Positions 32,323 through 44,145 of a DNA stretch of 64,000 bases are shown here, piece after piece (positions within the stretch are counted from its first letter, which is position 1; each line of letters opens with the position of its first letter). The notes beneath the pieces are model-generated. The model was not told where the DNA came from and searched no databases. It worked only from the letters and a program-made list of their open reading frames with translations. Made by a program: the position numbers and the translations under genes. The stretch is from Eublepharis macularius. Its lineage: Eukaryota > Chordata > Lepidosauria > Squamata > Eublepharidae. The stretch lies in contig NC_072802.1 of NCBI RefSeq assembly GCF_028583425.1, positions 14,021,926 through 14,085,925 on the forward strand, in the 5' to 3' direction.

Positions 32323-33224
32323 TGGGTATATTTGTAATTTTGCTTGTTAAAATGAAGGCATTTAACTTTTAAATTCAATAAATATGCCAAGCAGTACAAT
32401 TTTATATGGGAACTAAATTATAGATGATGCGTTTTATGTTGTTCAAACAGTAAAATATGTTTAGGTTTGATAAGAAAGAATGTATATATTTCTTCTCCTC
32501 CTTCTCCTTTTGCTATGGCTTGAAATTTTTCCAAAATCTCCTTTTTTAATTGAGCTCAGAGAATTACCTCAAGATTGGAAATCTTGCGTAGTTTTTTTTT
32601 TAAAAAGTCGTCTTCTCTTGTATCTCCCTTGTATTTTGTAGTCTTTGTTGAAGGAATCAGATATTGCTGGCAAAAACAGTGGCTGTAGATCTGTTTCTCC
32701 GACTAGCTGATGTGGACCACCCTGTTCAGAATTTGTTCCACAATACTAGTGATTTTCAGAATAACTAGTATGTGTATTACCCCACCACAGTTAATGCTAA
32801 ATACAATTTCAGTTTAAAACCATATTCTGGTGGTTGAAGCTTTTAATTGTTTTGCAACCTTAATAACATGTTCTGTTCTTAGGGAGAAATTATTTTTTTA
32901 CATTTAAAAAAAAAGTTTCCTCAGCGTCCTTTGGGAGAAAATGGTTTATACCTTCATGTAGGACTTGTGTGGGCACAAGGAGAAATGTATGATCATATTA
33001 TTTCAAAATTCCTTCCCAATTTCTCTTAAGAAAGGAAATGAGCTGGCATTGTTCGCTGTTTCAGCTTGCATGAGGAGAAATGAACCTGTTCTAAGAAAAT
33101 GGAAGGCAAGAGATTTTGGGAAGTGGCTCAGGGACTTACCAGTTCCTTGCTCAGCACATAATGAAATAGTAGAATTCATTGCTGGTGGATGTAGTGATGA
33201 TGATAATGATAACAATAACAACAG
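32323..33224. other. Intron sequence, nothing recognised
   Basis: AT-rich. It includes a TTCTCC/CTTCTC pyrimidine patch near 32495-32515 and a GAT/AAC-rich patch at 33196-33240 next to the SINE tail. Confidence 0.4.
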
Positions 33225-33470
33225 CTACAACAATAACTATATTCCATTTATATAGTGCCCTTCAGGACAACTTAATGCCCAGTCAGAGTGGTTTACAAAG
33301 TGTGTTGTTATTATCCCTCCAACAATCCCTGTGAAGTAGGGATGAAGGAGCTCTGAGAGAGCCGTGACTGGCCCAAGGTCACCCAGCTGGCTTCAAGCGG
33401 AGGAGTGGGGAATCAAACCCGGTTCTCCAGGTTAGAGTCCCGCTGCTCTTAACCGCTATACCAAAGTGAT
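33225..33470 (-). mobile_element. tRNA-derived SINE, reverse orientation
   Basis: The plus strand shows 'cttcaggacaacttaatgcc', 'cccaaggtcacccagctggc' and 'gggaatcaaacccggttctc'. Same family as 10480. The GAT/AAC microsatellite is its 3' tail. Confidence 0.8.
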
Positions 33471-34542
33471 GTTCACAAGCACAGATAGCTTTAAAAGGGA
33501 GTTAGAGAGATTCATGAAGGATCGGTCCATCAGTGGCAACTAGCAGTAACTGGCTACTGGCAGTACATCTCTGAAACCCTTTCTGGACCTCTTTTGGCCC
33601 ATCTTAACCTAGCCCCAAACATTTGCCCTTCATTGGAAAAAATGGAGGGCAAATTTTTGGTGCTAGGTTAAGAAATGGGGATTCTTAGGGGCATTTGCGT
33701 GCAACATGCAAGAATAGAATAGGACCTTTCTTGAGTGAGAGGATAAGGCATAAATATCACAGATAAATAAAATTCTCCCCCCCCCAACCCAGGAAGCTGT
33801 CCATCAAACAAAGGACTGCCTCTTCTGCCGTTTCCTTATTCCTGACTTAGGAACATTGACAGGATGAGAGCTCTGAGCCTCCTGTCTGCCCTTCTGCCTG
33901 TACGGGCATGGATGGTGCCCCTTACACAATCGTTTTCATTTGTCTACCACTTGAGTATTTTTTAACTGTTGCTCCGTGCACTGATGGCATTGCCATTTTC
34001 CTTTCACTGCATTGGTCAAAATGAATTCTTATTTCAGTTTCCTCAGTTCAACGAAACAAGCACTTTAACTCCTTTTTTTCCTGATGGAAAGAGAATCCAG
34101 GAAAAACTCTTCTGCTTTGAGAAATTAATTTTATCCTTGGCTTATAAAGACACTTAAAGAAAACAGAGAGAGAACTAGGTTAAGCCAGACATTTCCCACC
34201 AGATTCCCCTTAATAGGTTACTTCCACCTTCAACTTCTTTGAATTCGTTTACTGTGAATTCTAAGCTGTGGTAACTAAAAGTGAACCAGAACTTCAACGG
34301 AGTTTTTCTTAGGAGGTTTTCCCCCCCATTAATATTATTCAGTTTGTTTGCGTTCTAAATTTCACAGATGAATGATATGTGCTGATAAAATCTGATATGT
34401 CAGATGTGGGGAAGGTTCTAAGAAGAGTGTTGAAAGGAGCGTGCTGTTCTCCTGGGCAGCTTAAATGCACGTGTCAGAATAGTGAGGCAACTTGGCCAAG
34501 CAAAGACCAGTCTAGATTGCCTGTAAGCTTCAACTTGTACCT
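33471..34542. other. Intron sequence, nothing recognised
   Basis: No exon or repeat terminus seen. Confidence 0.4.
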
Positions 34543-34699
34543 GAGAGTCTGGTCACGTGCACTAAATTCATGTGTGAGTGGGGGAAACCCCAACTCAATT
34601 TGAGTTTAACATGTGACTGCTGCACTCCCCTTCAGAGTGGCTTGGGGTTGTTGTGTTTGCACTCGCTCATGAGTTTAGTGCACGTGTGACCAGACCCTG
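34543..34699. mobile_element. Small palindromic MITE
   Basis: The left end 'gagtctggtcacgtgcacta' is matched in inverse by the right end 'tagtgcacgtgtgaccagac'. The arms cover about 45 bp with a 60-bp centre. A hAT-like CAGGGTCTGG terminus is suggested by the right end, but the flanks give no clear duplication. Confidence 0.6.
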
Positions 34700-35470
34700 A
34701 GGTTGGACTGGGAAGCTCAAGATGGCAGGGTGATTCCAGCATAGCACCAGAGGTTCCATCACCTGCCTGTGACCTGACTGTGTCTGGGATGCTTGTAGGT
34801 CCAGACCTGAAACTCACCTTCAGCACCCCCAGGGGACAGCAGGAAGCCACTGAGCTGTAAGCATGTGGCGCCAGAGGTGACACCAGAGTCATGTGACAGG
34901 AAGAGGAGGAGCTAGTCTCTGAACTTGCCTGTGCTAAAAAGGAATCCTCTCCTTCACTGAGTGACCTCACCTTGATGCCCTTCTGCTATGCTTTGTGTGT
35001 TTACAGAGAGAGACAGGAAGCACCATTGCTCTCTGTGCATGCACCTTTGCAGCAGATCCTTCCAAAAAACTGCCCCCAAAAGGGGGGGGGTCTCTTTGAG
35101 TGTTTGTGACCCAGTGGCTGGGCTCTGCAACCTCCAGGGGCTCCTGACCTATCGGTTGAAGACCACTCTTGTAGATGAGCTGTGGCTTGTGGCTAAGGCG
35201 TAGGGCACTTGCCAGCTTTTGGGAATGGGGTTGATGCGGCTGCATGATACTCTGTTGGCCCTGCACTTGGGCATCTTGGGAGGAGGGGTGGAGGCAGCCA
35301 TCACTGACAAATAGCAGTCATGCATGCCTTCCAGGGTGCCTCCAGAAAGAGGGCTGAAGTCTCCCTGCTTCCTTTCTAGAAAGGATTACAGTGATATTTG
35401 GGCCAGGGATGTCTTCATATAATGTCACTGAATACAATTCTGATTGTGCAGAAAAAGTGGGGCGTATACT
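34700..35470. other. Intron sequence, nothing recognised
   Basis: GC is slightly raised. No exon is supported. Confidence 0.4.
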
Positions 35471-35474
35471 CCAG

Positions 35475-35660
35475 AGAGAGCCAATGTTGTGTAGTGGTTA
35501 GAGTGTCAGACGAGGCTCTGGGAGACCCAGGTTCGAATCTCTACTCTGCTAAGGAAGCTTGGTGGGTGACTCTAGGCCAGTCACCGCACTCTCAGCCTCA
35601 CCAACCCCACAGGATTGCTGTGGAGCTAAAAGAAGCAAAGGAGAACCATAGACCCTGTTC
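35475..35660 (+). mobile_element. tRNA-derived SINE
   Basis: The head 'gagccaatgttgtgtagtgg' (box A) and 'cccaggttcgaatctctac' (box B) are clear. The middle 'gtgggtgactctaggccagt' and 'ccccacaggattgctgtgg' follow. The 3' end is lost. Confidence 0.75.
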
Positions 35661-35684
35661 TGAGTTCCCTGGAGAAAGGATAGG

Positions 35685-36300
35685 GCAAGAGCCTTTCATG
35701 GCCTGCATCCCTCATATCTGCAGGACTGCCTCTCTCCCTCTCTTTGCCACAGCAGCTTTTCTCGTGTGAACAGGGCATTCTGCAAATGTCACCCTGCAGT
35801 CAGGCCTAATCAGGAGTTGCCCATTCATGCATGTTCTCTGTGGTGGCCCCCACTTTATGGAATGGCCTGTCTGAAGAGGTCAGGAAAGCTCCCACTATCT
35901 TGGCTTTCCATGAACTATGCAAAACTGAATTATTCAGGAAGGCTTTTTCACTCAAGTAATAGGGCTGTCATGTTAAGAAATGGCTCCGAGAGATGCTTTC
36001 ATAAAGGGACAGGGACTGTAGACTATACTACTGGGCATCATCTGTTGATGTAGATATGTCTCCACTGGGGAGTTTCCATATCGTTTAATATGCCATGTCA
36101 AGTTACTTATGGCTTGTTTCAGCAATGTTTCTTCTTTGTATTCAGAATTATGCTTGTTTTCAAATTTCTGCCCCCGTTGCTTATTGAATGTCTCAGATGT
36201 TGATCATATTGACTGTGTAATCCACCTTGAGTCTCAGTGAGAAAGGTGAACTATAAATAACATATAAATAAAGATATAAATAAAAAAGTAAATAATGTTT
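35685..36300 (+). mobile_element. CR1/L2-type LINE 3' end (copy A)
   Basis: Decayed ORF2 C-terminus followed by the 3' tail 'ccaccttgagtctcagtgag' and ATAAATAA repeats (36225-36285). 'ggcccccactttatggaatg' (35844-35863) is a landmark also found in the next copy. Confidence 0.7.
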
Positions 36301-36459
36301 TGAACAGTTCAAAAACAAAGGTGTGAAACTCCTGAATAGTCTGGGAGAAATAGCTGTGTGTCTTGTAACATGTTTATTAGAGCATTACAGGTTAATGCAT
36401 ATTTATTTGCTAAACCTGCTCTGTACGTGCTCTGCCCTTAAGTGTGACCTTAAATCCCA

Positions 36460-37445
36460 TTGACTTACACCAAATGTAGGTGCACTCCATATTTTCTGAA
36501 TTGCATCCAGTGTCAGGAAAAAGTCACACCGGTCTCTGCTCATGTCCAGCCATGTGGCCGTGAGTCATGTTCCCCACCAATTCATCCCTGTATTGTCACA
36601 GAAGACAATTTTTTCTATACTGGCATCAATTCTGTGTCCAAAACTTCATGAGTCCATCTTGATTCATGCCATGGTATCATCAAGACTTGAGTACTACAAG
36701 GCACTGTACATTGGTTTCCCCTCTAAGTTAACTTGGAGACTCCAGTTTGTGCAGAATATTGCAGTTCGGCTATTATTGGAAGCTGGGAAAACCATGAATA
36801 TTACTCCCATTCTACAGTCACTCCATTGACTTCCTATCATTTACTGAGCCCAATTCGAGTTATTGCCTATCATCTACAGAACTCTTCACAGCCTTGGTCC
36901 ATCATATCTATGGGACTGCCTCTCTCCTTTGTCAGGGTCTTCTGCAGGAGCCACCCTTCACATGGGCAAAATCAAGAGCGGCCCGTACATGGACATTCTT
37001 GGTGGTGGCCCCTACTTTATGGAATGATCTACCTGAGGAGGTTAGGGAAGCTCCCACTCTCCTGGCCTTCCATACATGATGCAAAACTGAACTGTTCAAG
37101 AGGGCTTTTTGCTTGGATGGGGGGGGGGCTGTTCTGTAAGGAAGTGGTCTCCAGAGATCCATCAATAAAGGGATAAGGAGGGACCACACACTTCACTACT
37201 GTTGCTTTAAGTATGATCCTACTGGGTAGTTCCTATGTTGTTTAATATATCGTTCATGCCTATGCTGTTTCAAAGTTGTTAAATCTTTCTTTCTGGCTTT
37301 TTCTTTAAATCTTGCAAATCTTTAAAATTGCATGTATATACCCATTACATGCACATTGAAATGTCTTTGATACTGATTGTACACTGTGTAATCGGTATCA
37401 GCGAGAAAGGCGGACGATAAGTGATGCAAATCAATCAGTCAATAA
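36460..37445 (+). mobile_element. CR1/L2-type LINE 3' end (copy B)
   Basis: Coding remnants in order: 'MVSSRLEYYKALYIGFPSKL' (about 36675-36735) corresponds to 'VTSRTDYCNSLYAGLP' in the minus-strand copy at 16886. A decayed C-terminus follows, and then the tail 'atcggtatcagcgagaaagg' (37390-37410) with short A-rich repeats. 5'-truncated and frameshifted. Confidence 0.75.
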
Positions 37446-38600
37446 ATGTGTACTTTGGTAGCAACTGTATATGTGCCTATTTAACTGCACATGCATTTGT
37501 CACAGTTTCTACCTGGTTTTAGATGCAATTTTCCTTGACAGAAGCGATGCCTGTGCAGGAAGTGGGAGGCGTATTTTGTTTTGTTCTGACAGTGCCCTTT
37601 ATTAATAAATGATGAGCGTAATTAGCTAGCCTTTTCTTTCTTTGCGGATAATTGATTGAACTTGGTTGGTTAGTGGGCCTGTGCCAAAGACTTGTACCTT
37701 AACACTACAAAGAAGAAACATCCCCTCTGCGTTTAACATTCCAGAGATTGCTGTAGTTGACAGACATGCTTGTTACTCTCAGAACCACTTTGAGGTCATT
37801 TTTAACCCTTGCCGATGAAAGTAGAAGCCCAGATTTTTGTACGATATCTATTTGAGGTAGCCTTTTATTCTCTTTATTTTCAACTAGGTAGTGAGGGCTT
37901 CCTGAAGACTCCTTCCAGGTACCCACTGGAAATGGTTTAACCTGTTAGGAATCACTCCTGAGCACCACACTGCCTTGGTTTACAGGACCATGAGGCTAAT
38001 CAACTTCCCTGTTTTCTTTGGCTCCAGCTTTCAGTGCCTGCTAGCAGTGGGACGCAGAAGAAGTATGGGTTCTAAGCACTGCAGAAGACAGTTGGGAACT
38101 GTTGGTTATAAGCACCGTAGAGCTTCTTGGTCATGCCTTGAGACTCCTGCTTTATTTGCTGCTCCTTGCACAGCTCAGAACCCATATCTCTTCTGTGCCC
38201 ACTGTAATATGTACTAATCCTCAGGGAATATTTACAGAAGAAAGCCTGAGAATCAGTACCCATTTCTTTCATAGATGTGCTAGATCTGTCTAGAAAACGT
38301 GACTCTCTTCCCTAATGCATGTTTATCGGCCAAGACAGAGATCTTTACAATTTAGGATAATCTTATAATGGAATTACAACTGTGTGTAGTAAGATGGGGC
38401 AGTCTAGAAGGACACCTTCATATGGGAATATGTCTGTAGCCCCATGTAATGATTATTGTAGATATAATCCATCTTTAACTGCATTGTCTTATACCTTTGT
38501 AATCTCACATTCTGCATTGCTCACACGATAAAAGTGCATTAGGGAATTTGCCGTTCATGTTGAATGTTGTATTCCTGGTCATGTCTCATTGTTCACAGGA
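37446..38600. other. Intron sequence, nothing recognised
   Basis: Open frames of 60-80 codons only. Confidence 0.4.
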
Positions 38601-38708
38601 TGTCTTATGCTGTATGAGTACTTTCCCCCTCTTTTGTTGTTCTGTAATCTGCCTTGAGTCTCGGTGAGACGGGCAAGCTAGAAATAAGCTAACTATATAA
38701 ATAAATAA
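38601..38708 (+). mobile_element. CR1/L2-type LINE 3' tail
   Basis: 'atctgccttgagtctcggtg' followed by 'tatataaataaataa' is the terminal part of the LINE seen at 35685. Confidence 0.6.
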
Positions 38709-38744
38709 CAGGCCATTTTTTAGAACTTCTTGCAGTTGCATAGA

Positions 38745-38985
38745 GAACTGTTTCTCCACCGTGCATTAAACCATGTCAGACCATTGGTCCATTTAGCTCA
38801 GTATTACTGATTCTAACCAACAGCAGCTCTCCAGAATCTCACACAGAAAAAGGTATTTTCAGCAAGACTTCCTAAGCGCCTGGAAGTAAAGGTGTGAGAG
38901 ATTGAACTTGGCACCATCTGTGTGCTGTGCATTAGCTCTTCTGCTGAGTCATGGCTCCTCCCATTTTTATTGATGTGTCACCATT
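38745..38985 (-). mobile_element. tRNA-derived SINE, type B, reverse orientation
   Basis: The plus strand shows 'ccatgtcagaccattggtcc', 'atttagctcagtatt' and, at the far end, 'attagctcttctgctgagtc' as the inverted tRNA-like head. Confidence 0.65.
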
Positions 38986-39889
38986 CCAGCTAAAGCATTC
39001 TGCATACGGCAACCTTTTGCTGGGATCTCTCCTTGGCATATATTTCCTAACCCGAAGTAGAATTTAGGGTATTGCTGTGGTAGTGTAGCACTGAATTGTC
39101 TCAGCAGGGATGCGCTTAGTTACTGACATCTGCTGTTTTTCCTGGAAGGAAAAGACTTTTGATAGGTCAGATAATATGATCTCCGATATAATGACAGTAA
39201 TGTCTCTAGGGTTGGATTGGAGGAGTGGTGAGAAAGCTGGGGGATCATGGAGAGAAATGTTGAATTTGTCTTCCTTAAATGCACGTATGAATCCCCAGAT
39301 GGTCCAAGAGAGGAGGAATTTTACATCAGATAACTGTGTGAGAACAGGAGACTTTCAAGTGGCAGGAGCAAAGAAAACTATGACAGCCTGCAGATAGATT
39401 TTAATTATTAAGGACCATTGAGGTTTAGTTTCAAACAGGCTGCTGTCTGACGAACCCAAATTGTAATTGGAAAGTGCTGCTTAGATGCAGTTCTTTCTCT
39501 GGCCGGAGCCTCTGTTGTTGTTTGTTTGCTTTGTGTGAAGTGGTTAGGAGGTTGGGTAGATTGATTTATTTGCTGATCTCATATACTTCTGCATTAAAAG
39601 TAATTGCTTTTCCTCCCATATTGGTCCTTGAGGCAGCTAACAGATAAGAATTTGGAAAGCAACTCTGAACATAGGACAATCCTCTGGAAAAAAGAAAATG
39701 ATGCACACATTTTTTTTAAAAAAAATTATTGTATATACCTGTATCTTGTATGCAAATTTAAGACAGACCTCCTTCTTTTCTTGACTATACACCTGAAGAA
39801 GAATCTAATCTACCCTTCAGGTAAATATGGAATACAGCAAATCACATCTCTCTCTCTGATTAAAACTCTGTAAAACCCAAAGAATTTTG
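38986..39889. other. Intron sequence, nothing recognised
   Basis: No supported feature. Confidence 0.4.
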
Positions 39890-40240
39890 GGTGATAAACC
39901 AGAAAGCACCATCGCATCCATTTATTCTGGTCTAAAGGCCTTCCGGAATAAAACAGTTGGCAGTTTATGTTGGAAGGCTTGTAGGGACGTCACTATAATA
40001 TCACCCTGTAGGGGAGGGAATTCCCCTCTTGTACCAGTTCTAGCAAGTCTAATCTCGGATAGGGTCTGTTCCTGCAGGGAGGCACCAAAACTTGGGCAGG
40101 TGTGTTTAGGGCTTTAAAGTTCCAAACCAGTATTTTGCACTGAGCCTGAAAACAAATTGGGAAGCCAGGACAGTGAAGCAGCTAGGGAGGGTCAATTTTA
40201 TTTCAGCTGATGTTGAACTATAATTGACGCCACGATCATG
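39890..40240 (-). mobile_element. CR1/L2-type LINE fragment
   Basis: 'tgtttagggctttaaagttc' and 'gcactgagcctgaaaac' parallel the minus-strand LINE region at 16960-17000. Coding frame is lost. Confidence 0.5.
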
Positions 40241-40484
40241 AGGCTGTTACAGCATTTTAAACCGTCCACGCCTTTTAAATTTTTGCCAGAGTTCATGATG
40301 CTGCAGTTTGACTGCATGAGCAGTTGTTTATACATCATTAAAGATTTTTTTAAAGTCTGATCTTGTGCTAGGCTTCTCCTATCCAGTAGCTAGAGCTCTC
40401 CTTTAAATATAATTTCCTCTTCTTTACAAGGGGTTTAGGTTGGAGTAACTGCATAGGCTTGCACCGCTAGTGAGTGTTATTATT

Positions 40485-40735
40485 ATTACCCCGACCTGAT
40501 TAGCCCAAGTGAGCCTGATCTGGTTAGAACTCAGAAGCTAAGCAGGGTCAGCCTTGTTTAGTAGTTGGATGGGAGACCTCCAACGAAGACCGGGGTTGCT
40601 ATGCAGAGGCAGGCAATGGCAAACCACCTCTGATAGTCTCTTGCCATGAAAACCCTGCCAGGAGTTGCCACAAGTCAGCTATGACTTGATGACAGTCTTC
40701 ACCACCACCACCACCACCACCACCATTGTTGTTGT
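40485..40735 (+). mobile_element. 5S rRNA-derived SINE
   Basis: The head copies 5S rRNA: 'cagaagctaagcagggtcag' and 'agtagttggatgggagacc' (about 40528-40581) match the 5S A-box/C-box region. The body is the Sauria-like 'gcaatggcaaaccacctctg' ... 'gacttgatgac' followed by (ACC)n (40700-40724). It is not a functional 5S gene, because the 3' half of 5S rRNA is replaced. Confidence 0.85.
40700..40724. repeat. (ACC)n microsatellite
   Basis: Eight ACC units at the 3' end of the 5S-derived SINE. Confidence 0.9.
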
Positions 40736-40739
40736 TATT

Positions 40740-40945
40740 AAAAACATTTGTACGCTGCTTTTCCACCCAAAGAGAGTCTCCCCAAAGCAGCGGACATAAA
40801 AAAAATTTAAAACAACATTTAAAATAGTATAAAAATAATTCAATAAATACATGCACACAACAGCAGAATCAGGGAGGAAGGCCAATAAGGGTGATTGGGG
40901 AGTATGGCAAAAGAAAGAAAAAGCAATCTTCACTCACTGATGAAA
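40740..40945 (-). mobile_element. LINE 3' tail remnant
   Basis: 'tacgctgcttttccacccaa', 'ccaaagcagcggacataaaa' and an A-rich stretch resemble the inverted 3' end of a CR1/L2-type LINE or its SINE. Confidence 0.4.
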
Positions 40946-41639
40946 GACAGTAATCGGGGGAAGAATTTAATCTCTCTCAGGAAGGAGTTCTAGCCATACT
41001 TGGCAGCATGGGATAATAATTAGAGCTGCTTGAGAGAGCTAGAGACTTTTAGGCAGCTGTGGAAGGCAGAGTTGGAGCAAATCACAAAATCAGAAAAACT
41101 GGCTTCCTTAAACCTAACACACAAAGTAAGGTCATATACGCCAAAATGGAATATTTATTTATTTTATTGAGATAACATAAAAAAGAACCCTCTCTAGTAG
41201 GGTTGTTAGGTCCCCCAGGGTTCAAACTGGGGGGATGCGGGGGTTGTGGGGAGTGTGACAGGAGTACTTGCCTTTTGCACATGCGCTCCAGAATGCTTAT
41301 GCATTGTGCCGGAAATGACATCATTCCTGGTGCGATGCAGAAGGGACAGGTCACACCAGGGCTGATTTGGTAAAAAATTGGCCCCCAATCTAGCTTGGGC
41401 GCCTATTTTTATGAAATCAGCCCCTAGCTCGACTCCGTGCTTCCGTGTCATACTGGGAATGATCTCATTCCCAGCGTGACACAGAAGAGTTCCAGAATGC
41501 ATGGGAGCGCACTGGGGGGGGGGTTCCTGACCTGTTCCTCCGCCTTTTCCCTATGCTGGCCAGGTGAGAGGTGGCGGGGGGCAAGCCTGGGAGCGGGGGA
41601 TCCCATGCCCCCACTAGGGGAATGGGATCCCTACTCTCT
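40946..41639. other. Intron sequence, nothing recognised
   Basis: 41270-41500 contains two copies of a 'tgacatcattcc'/'atgatctcattcc' motif with neighbouring 'gtgacacagaa' sequence, probably an old inverted repeat. No gene. Confidence 0.35.
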
Positions 41640-42125
41640 AGTGATCTACCTGATGCAGCTCCCAGAGTAAAAACGATAGCATAAAAACAACAAAATTATA
41701 AACATTAAAACAAGCCCACAGGCACAAAAAGAGCATAAAACAACCACCAAGCAGACTAAACAAATCCATGAAATAGTTCTCAGGCTAGGACAGCTGAAAA
41801 AAACAGCTGAAAAAATGGAACACATCAATTAAAAGCCCTGGGTTCTTTTTACCTTTGCTTTGGTCAGGCAGCTAAAAGACAATAAGGTAGGCACGAGCCT
41901 CATAGGCGGGCGTTCCACAGATGAGGTGCCACCACTGAAAATGCCCTGTCTGTGGTCACCACTCACCTCAGCTCAGCAAACCAGGGCACAAACAGCAGGC
42001 CTTGGGAGGCACCTCTCAACTGTGGGCTTGGAAAGTGAGAACAGGTGTTCACTCGGACACCAAGCCATTTGGTGCCTTAAAGAGAAGCAGTGGCACTCAG
42101 AGTGTGCCCTGAAACAGTTGTAAAG
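41640..42125 (-). mobile_element. LINE 3' region remnant
   Basis: An A-rich segment (41670-41830) is followed by 'cgttccacagatgaggtgcc' and 'ccactgaaaatgccctgtct', a pattern typical of the inverted CR1/L2 3' region. The open frame at 41860 is a by-product. Confidence 0.45.
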
Positions 42126-43224
42126 AAAGGTGATACTGATTTGAAAAGCACCAAATGACCCTGCTTAGGATGTTTTTTCCCTTTGGTGGGTGAGAGTGCT
42201 GATCAAGGCGTTCTCCCTTCAGCTTTGGCCCATCCAGCACTCCTGATTACTCAGCAGATACCCAAGATGCAGTTTGAGGGTTTCTGCAATATGTCAGCTG
42301 ACCATTTACTGATACAGTTATTCTAGCAAGATTTGTGAATTGCTCAACCTTTAACAGAGAATTCTTGTGGCCTCTTGATGCTCTGTTTCTTTCCTGGATT
42401 CAAAACTTACAGAGGATGGAGCGATAGTTGAATTTTAAACAACAACCACCGTAGATAAAGCTGTGGCAACGCCTTTAAGAACCTTTGCTAGTTTTGCTTT
42501 GCTATTTTCTTGGAATCTCTGTGACAAAGATGGGAAATGCTTGTTCAAGAAAGAAACAATGTCTGCCCATTGAGTTCCATGTGGTGAGAGGGCTGCTTAT
42601 TCCCATCTCCTTTCTGTATCCAAAACATAAAAGATCATAAAAGTCGTTTACATATTTATGGCTTCTTTTCATAGCCATTTCATGTTTGGAAAACAGGGCC
42701 AGCGATAAGGCATAAAGCACCCTCTCCCCAAGTGTCATGGGACAAAACAAATTGGGGCCCCTGCTCTGGGATGTTGAGTTCCCAGCATGGAACTTGCAAC
42801 ACGTTGTGTGGAAATGAGGGGGACCTGGGGAAAATGTAACATGTAGTTCGACCCACAGTGTAGCAGTTTCCTCCTCCCAATGCTTCTGCTGTGCGGAGGG
42901 TTTCCAGATCAGTGGGCATGATTTTCAGGGCCAGCATTCAGTCCTGGAAATACTCTTGTAAGGAAGTAATCCCTGTTTAATTGGTTTTGTTGCCAGTATG
43001 TAAGCAAAGGCAGCTCTTAGATAATGGTTACGTAAATAAGCATTTAGCTGCACTGGGACGAGCTGCGTTCTCTGAACATGACAATTGCTTTGCGGCTGCT
43101 GGCCAAAGGTCTAGGCTTCCATTTTTCCATAGAGGCCCACAAGTAGGGCATGATTCTTGTTTGTTCCCAGCATTTGCATCAAAACATGGAAGCTTCATTT
43201 TGCAAAGGGTCAGGCTACATTTGC
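42126..43224. other. Intron sequence, nothing recognised
   Basis: No exon or repeat terminus was seen. Confidence 0.4.
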
Positions 43225-43404
43225 TACTGCAGTGGTCCTCATGGGTGCCATGGTGCCCGCTGGTGAGTCTCCTGGCACCCACTTGCTTCTTCCACAAAGC
43301 AATGAGCCAATTCTCCAACTCCCTGGAATAGAAGGTGCTGTGGAAGAGCCCTGGAGGCATCACCTTTGTGTCTGCAGGGGGCAGGCAGCCATTTGGAAAC
43401 AGCT

Positions 43405-43409
43405 GCCTC
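43405..43409. repeat. 5-bp target duplication of the LTR
   Basis: GCCTC here and again at 44426-44430. Five-base duplications are typical for Ty3/Gypsy integration. Confidence 0.85.
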
Positions 43410-43413
43410 TGTC

Positions 43414-44052
43414 ATGGGCCAGTCTGGGTTCACTGAGAGTGAGGATTCCTCAGAAGGAGGGGAGCCTCGTGTAGCCAGCCCTGACTCCTCAGGAGAAGAG
43501 GAGCTCCGTGTAGCCAGCCCTGATTCCTCAGGAGAAGAGGAGCTCCATGTAGCCAGCCCTGACTCCTCAGGAGAAGAGGAGCTCCTTGTAGCCAGCCCTG
43601 ATTCCTCAGGAGAAGAGGAGCTCCATGTAGCCAGCCCTGACTCCTCAGGAGAAGAGGAGCTCCTTGTAGCCAGCCCTGACTCCTCCGGAGAAGAGGAGCT
43701 CCATGTAGCCAGCCCTGACTCAGCAGAAGCTGGTGATCAGGAAGAACAGCTGCTGGCTAATCAGAGTCCGCAGCCAGCAGCTGAGCCAGCTCCAACACCA
43801 CCATCCAGCTCCAACACTACCGGTGAAGCCCAGCCACCAGTTGCCCAAAGTCCTCAGTCAGCAGCTGAGTCAGAGGCACCAACGCCCTCCAGCTCCAACA
43901 CCACTGGTGAAGCACAGCCAAGGATGCCCAAACCTCCAGCCTCCCCCAGAGAGCGCCGCAGACAAAAGCAGCGTGTGGAGCTGCAGGAGAGGTGGCAAAG
44001 TGCACGCCTCCTGGCCAGACGCCAGCTGCTTATTGAGAGTGATGAGGAGTGA
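43414..44052 (+). CDS. Open reading frame inside the LTR (212 codons), unknown function
   Basis: An uninterrupted frame starts four bases into the LTR (ATG 43414) and ends 86 bp before the TATA box. The N-terminal half is an acidic tandem repeat of 13 residues (VASPDSSGEEEL plus one variable residue), about seven units. A Pro/Ser/Thr-rich segment follows with two copies of 'SSSNTTGEAQP', then a basic, helix-prone C-terminus (RERRRQKQRVELQERWQSAR, then leucine-rich, ending SDEE). I recognise no domain. An open frame in U3 recalls the U3-encoded accessory gene of mouse mammary tumour virus, but only in position. It may also be a chance frame in GC-rich repeats. Expression would need an upstream promoter, since it lies before the LTR's own TATA box. 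Confidence 0.45.
   Translation: MGQSGFTESEDSSEGGEPRVASPDSSGEEELRVASPDSSGEEELHVASPDSSGEEELLVASPDSSGEEELHVASPDSSGEEELLVASPDSSGEEELHVASPDSAEAGDQEEQLLANQSPQPAAEPAPTPPSSSNTTGEAQPPVAQSPQSAAESEAPTPSSSNTTGEAQPRMPKPPASPRERRRQKQRVELQERWQSARLLARRQLLIESDEE
43464..43735. repeat. 39-bp minisatellite inside the LTR
   Basis: About seven units of 39 bp, each coding for 13 residues, so the frame is kept. After the first two units the variable codon alternates His, Leu, His, Leu, His, which points to duplication of 78-bp pairs. Confidence 0.85.
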
Positions 44053-44138
44053 GCGCAGGATAGCTCCCAAGCAGCTGGCTGCAAGCCCAGCCTGTCTGTA
44101 AAACCCAGGTGGGGTTTCCCACTTTTGTTAATCTTGTC

Positions 44139-44145
44139 TATAAAA
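44139..44145 (+). promoter_or_regulatory. LTR TATA box
   Basis: TATAAAA followed about 30 bp later by 'gcgtggaagcaacacg', a plausible LTR transcription start region. Confidence 0.55.

Noticed and set aside
40520..40581. 5S rRNA gene
   Set aside because: Only the promoter-containing part of 5S rRNA matches, and the 3' half is replaced by SINE sequence.
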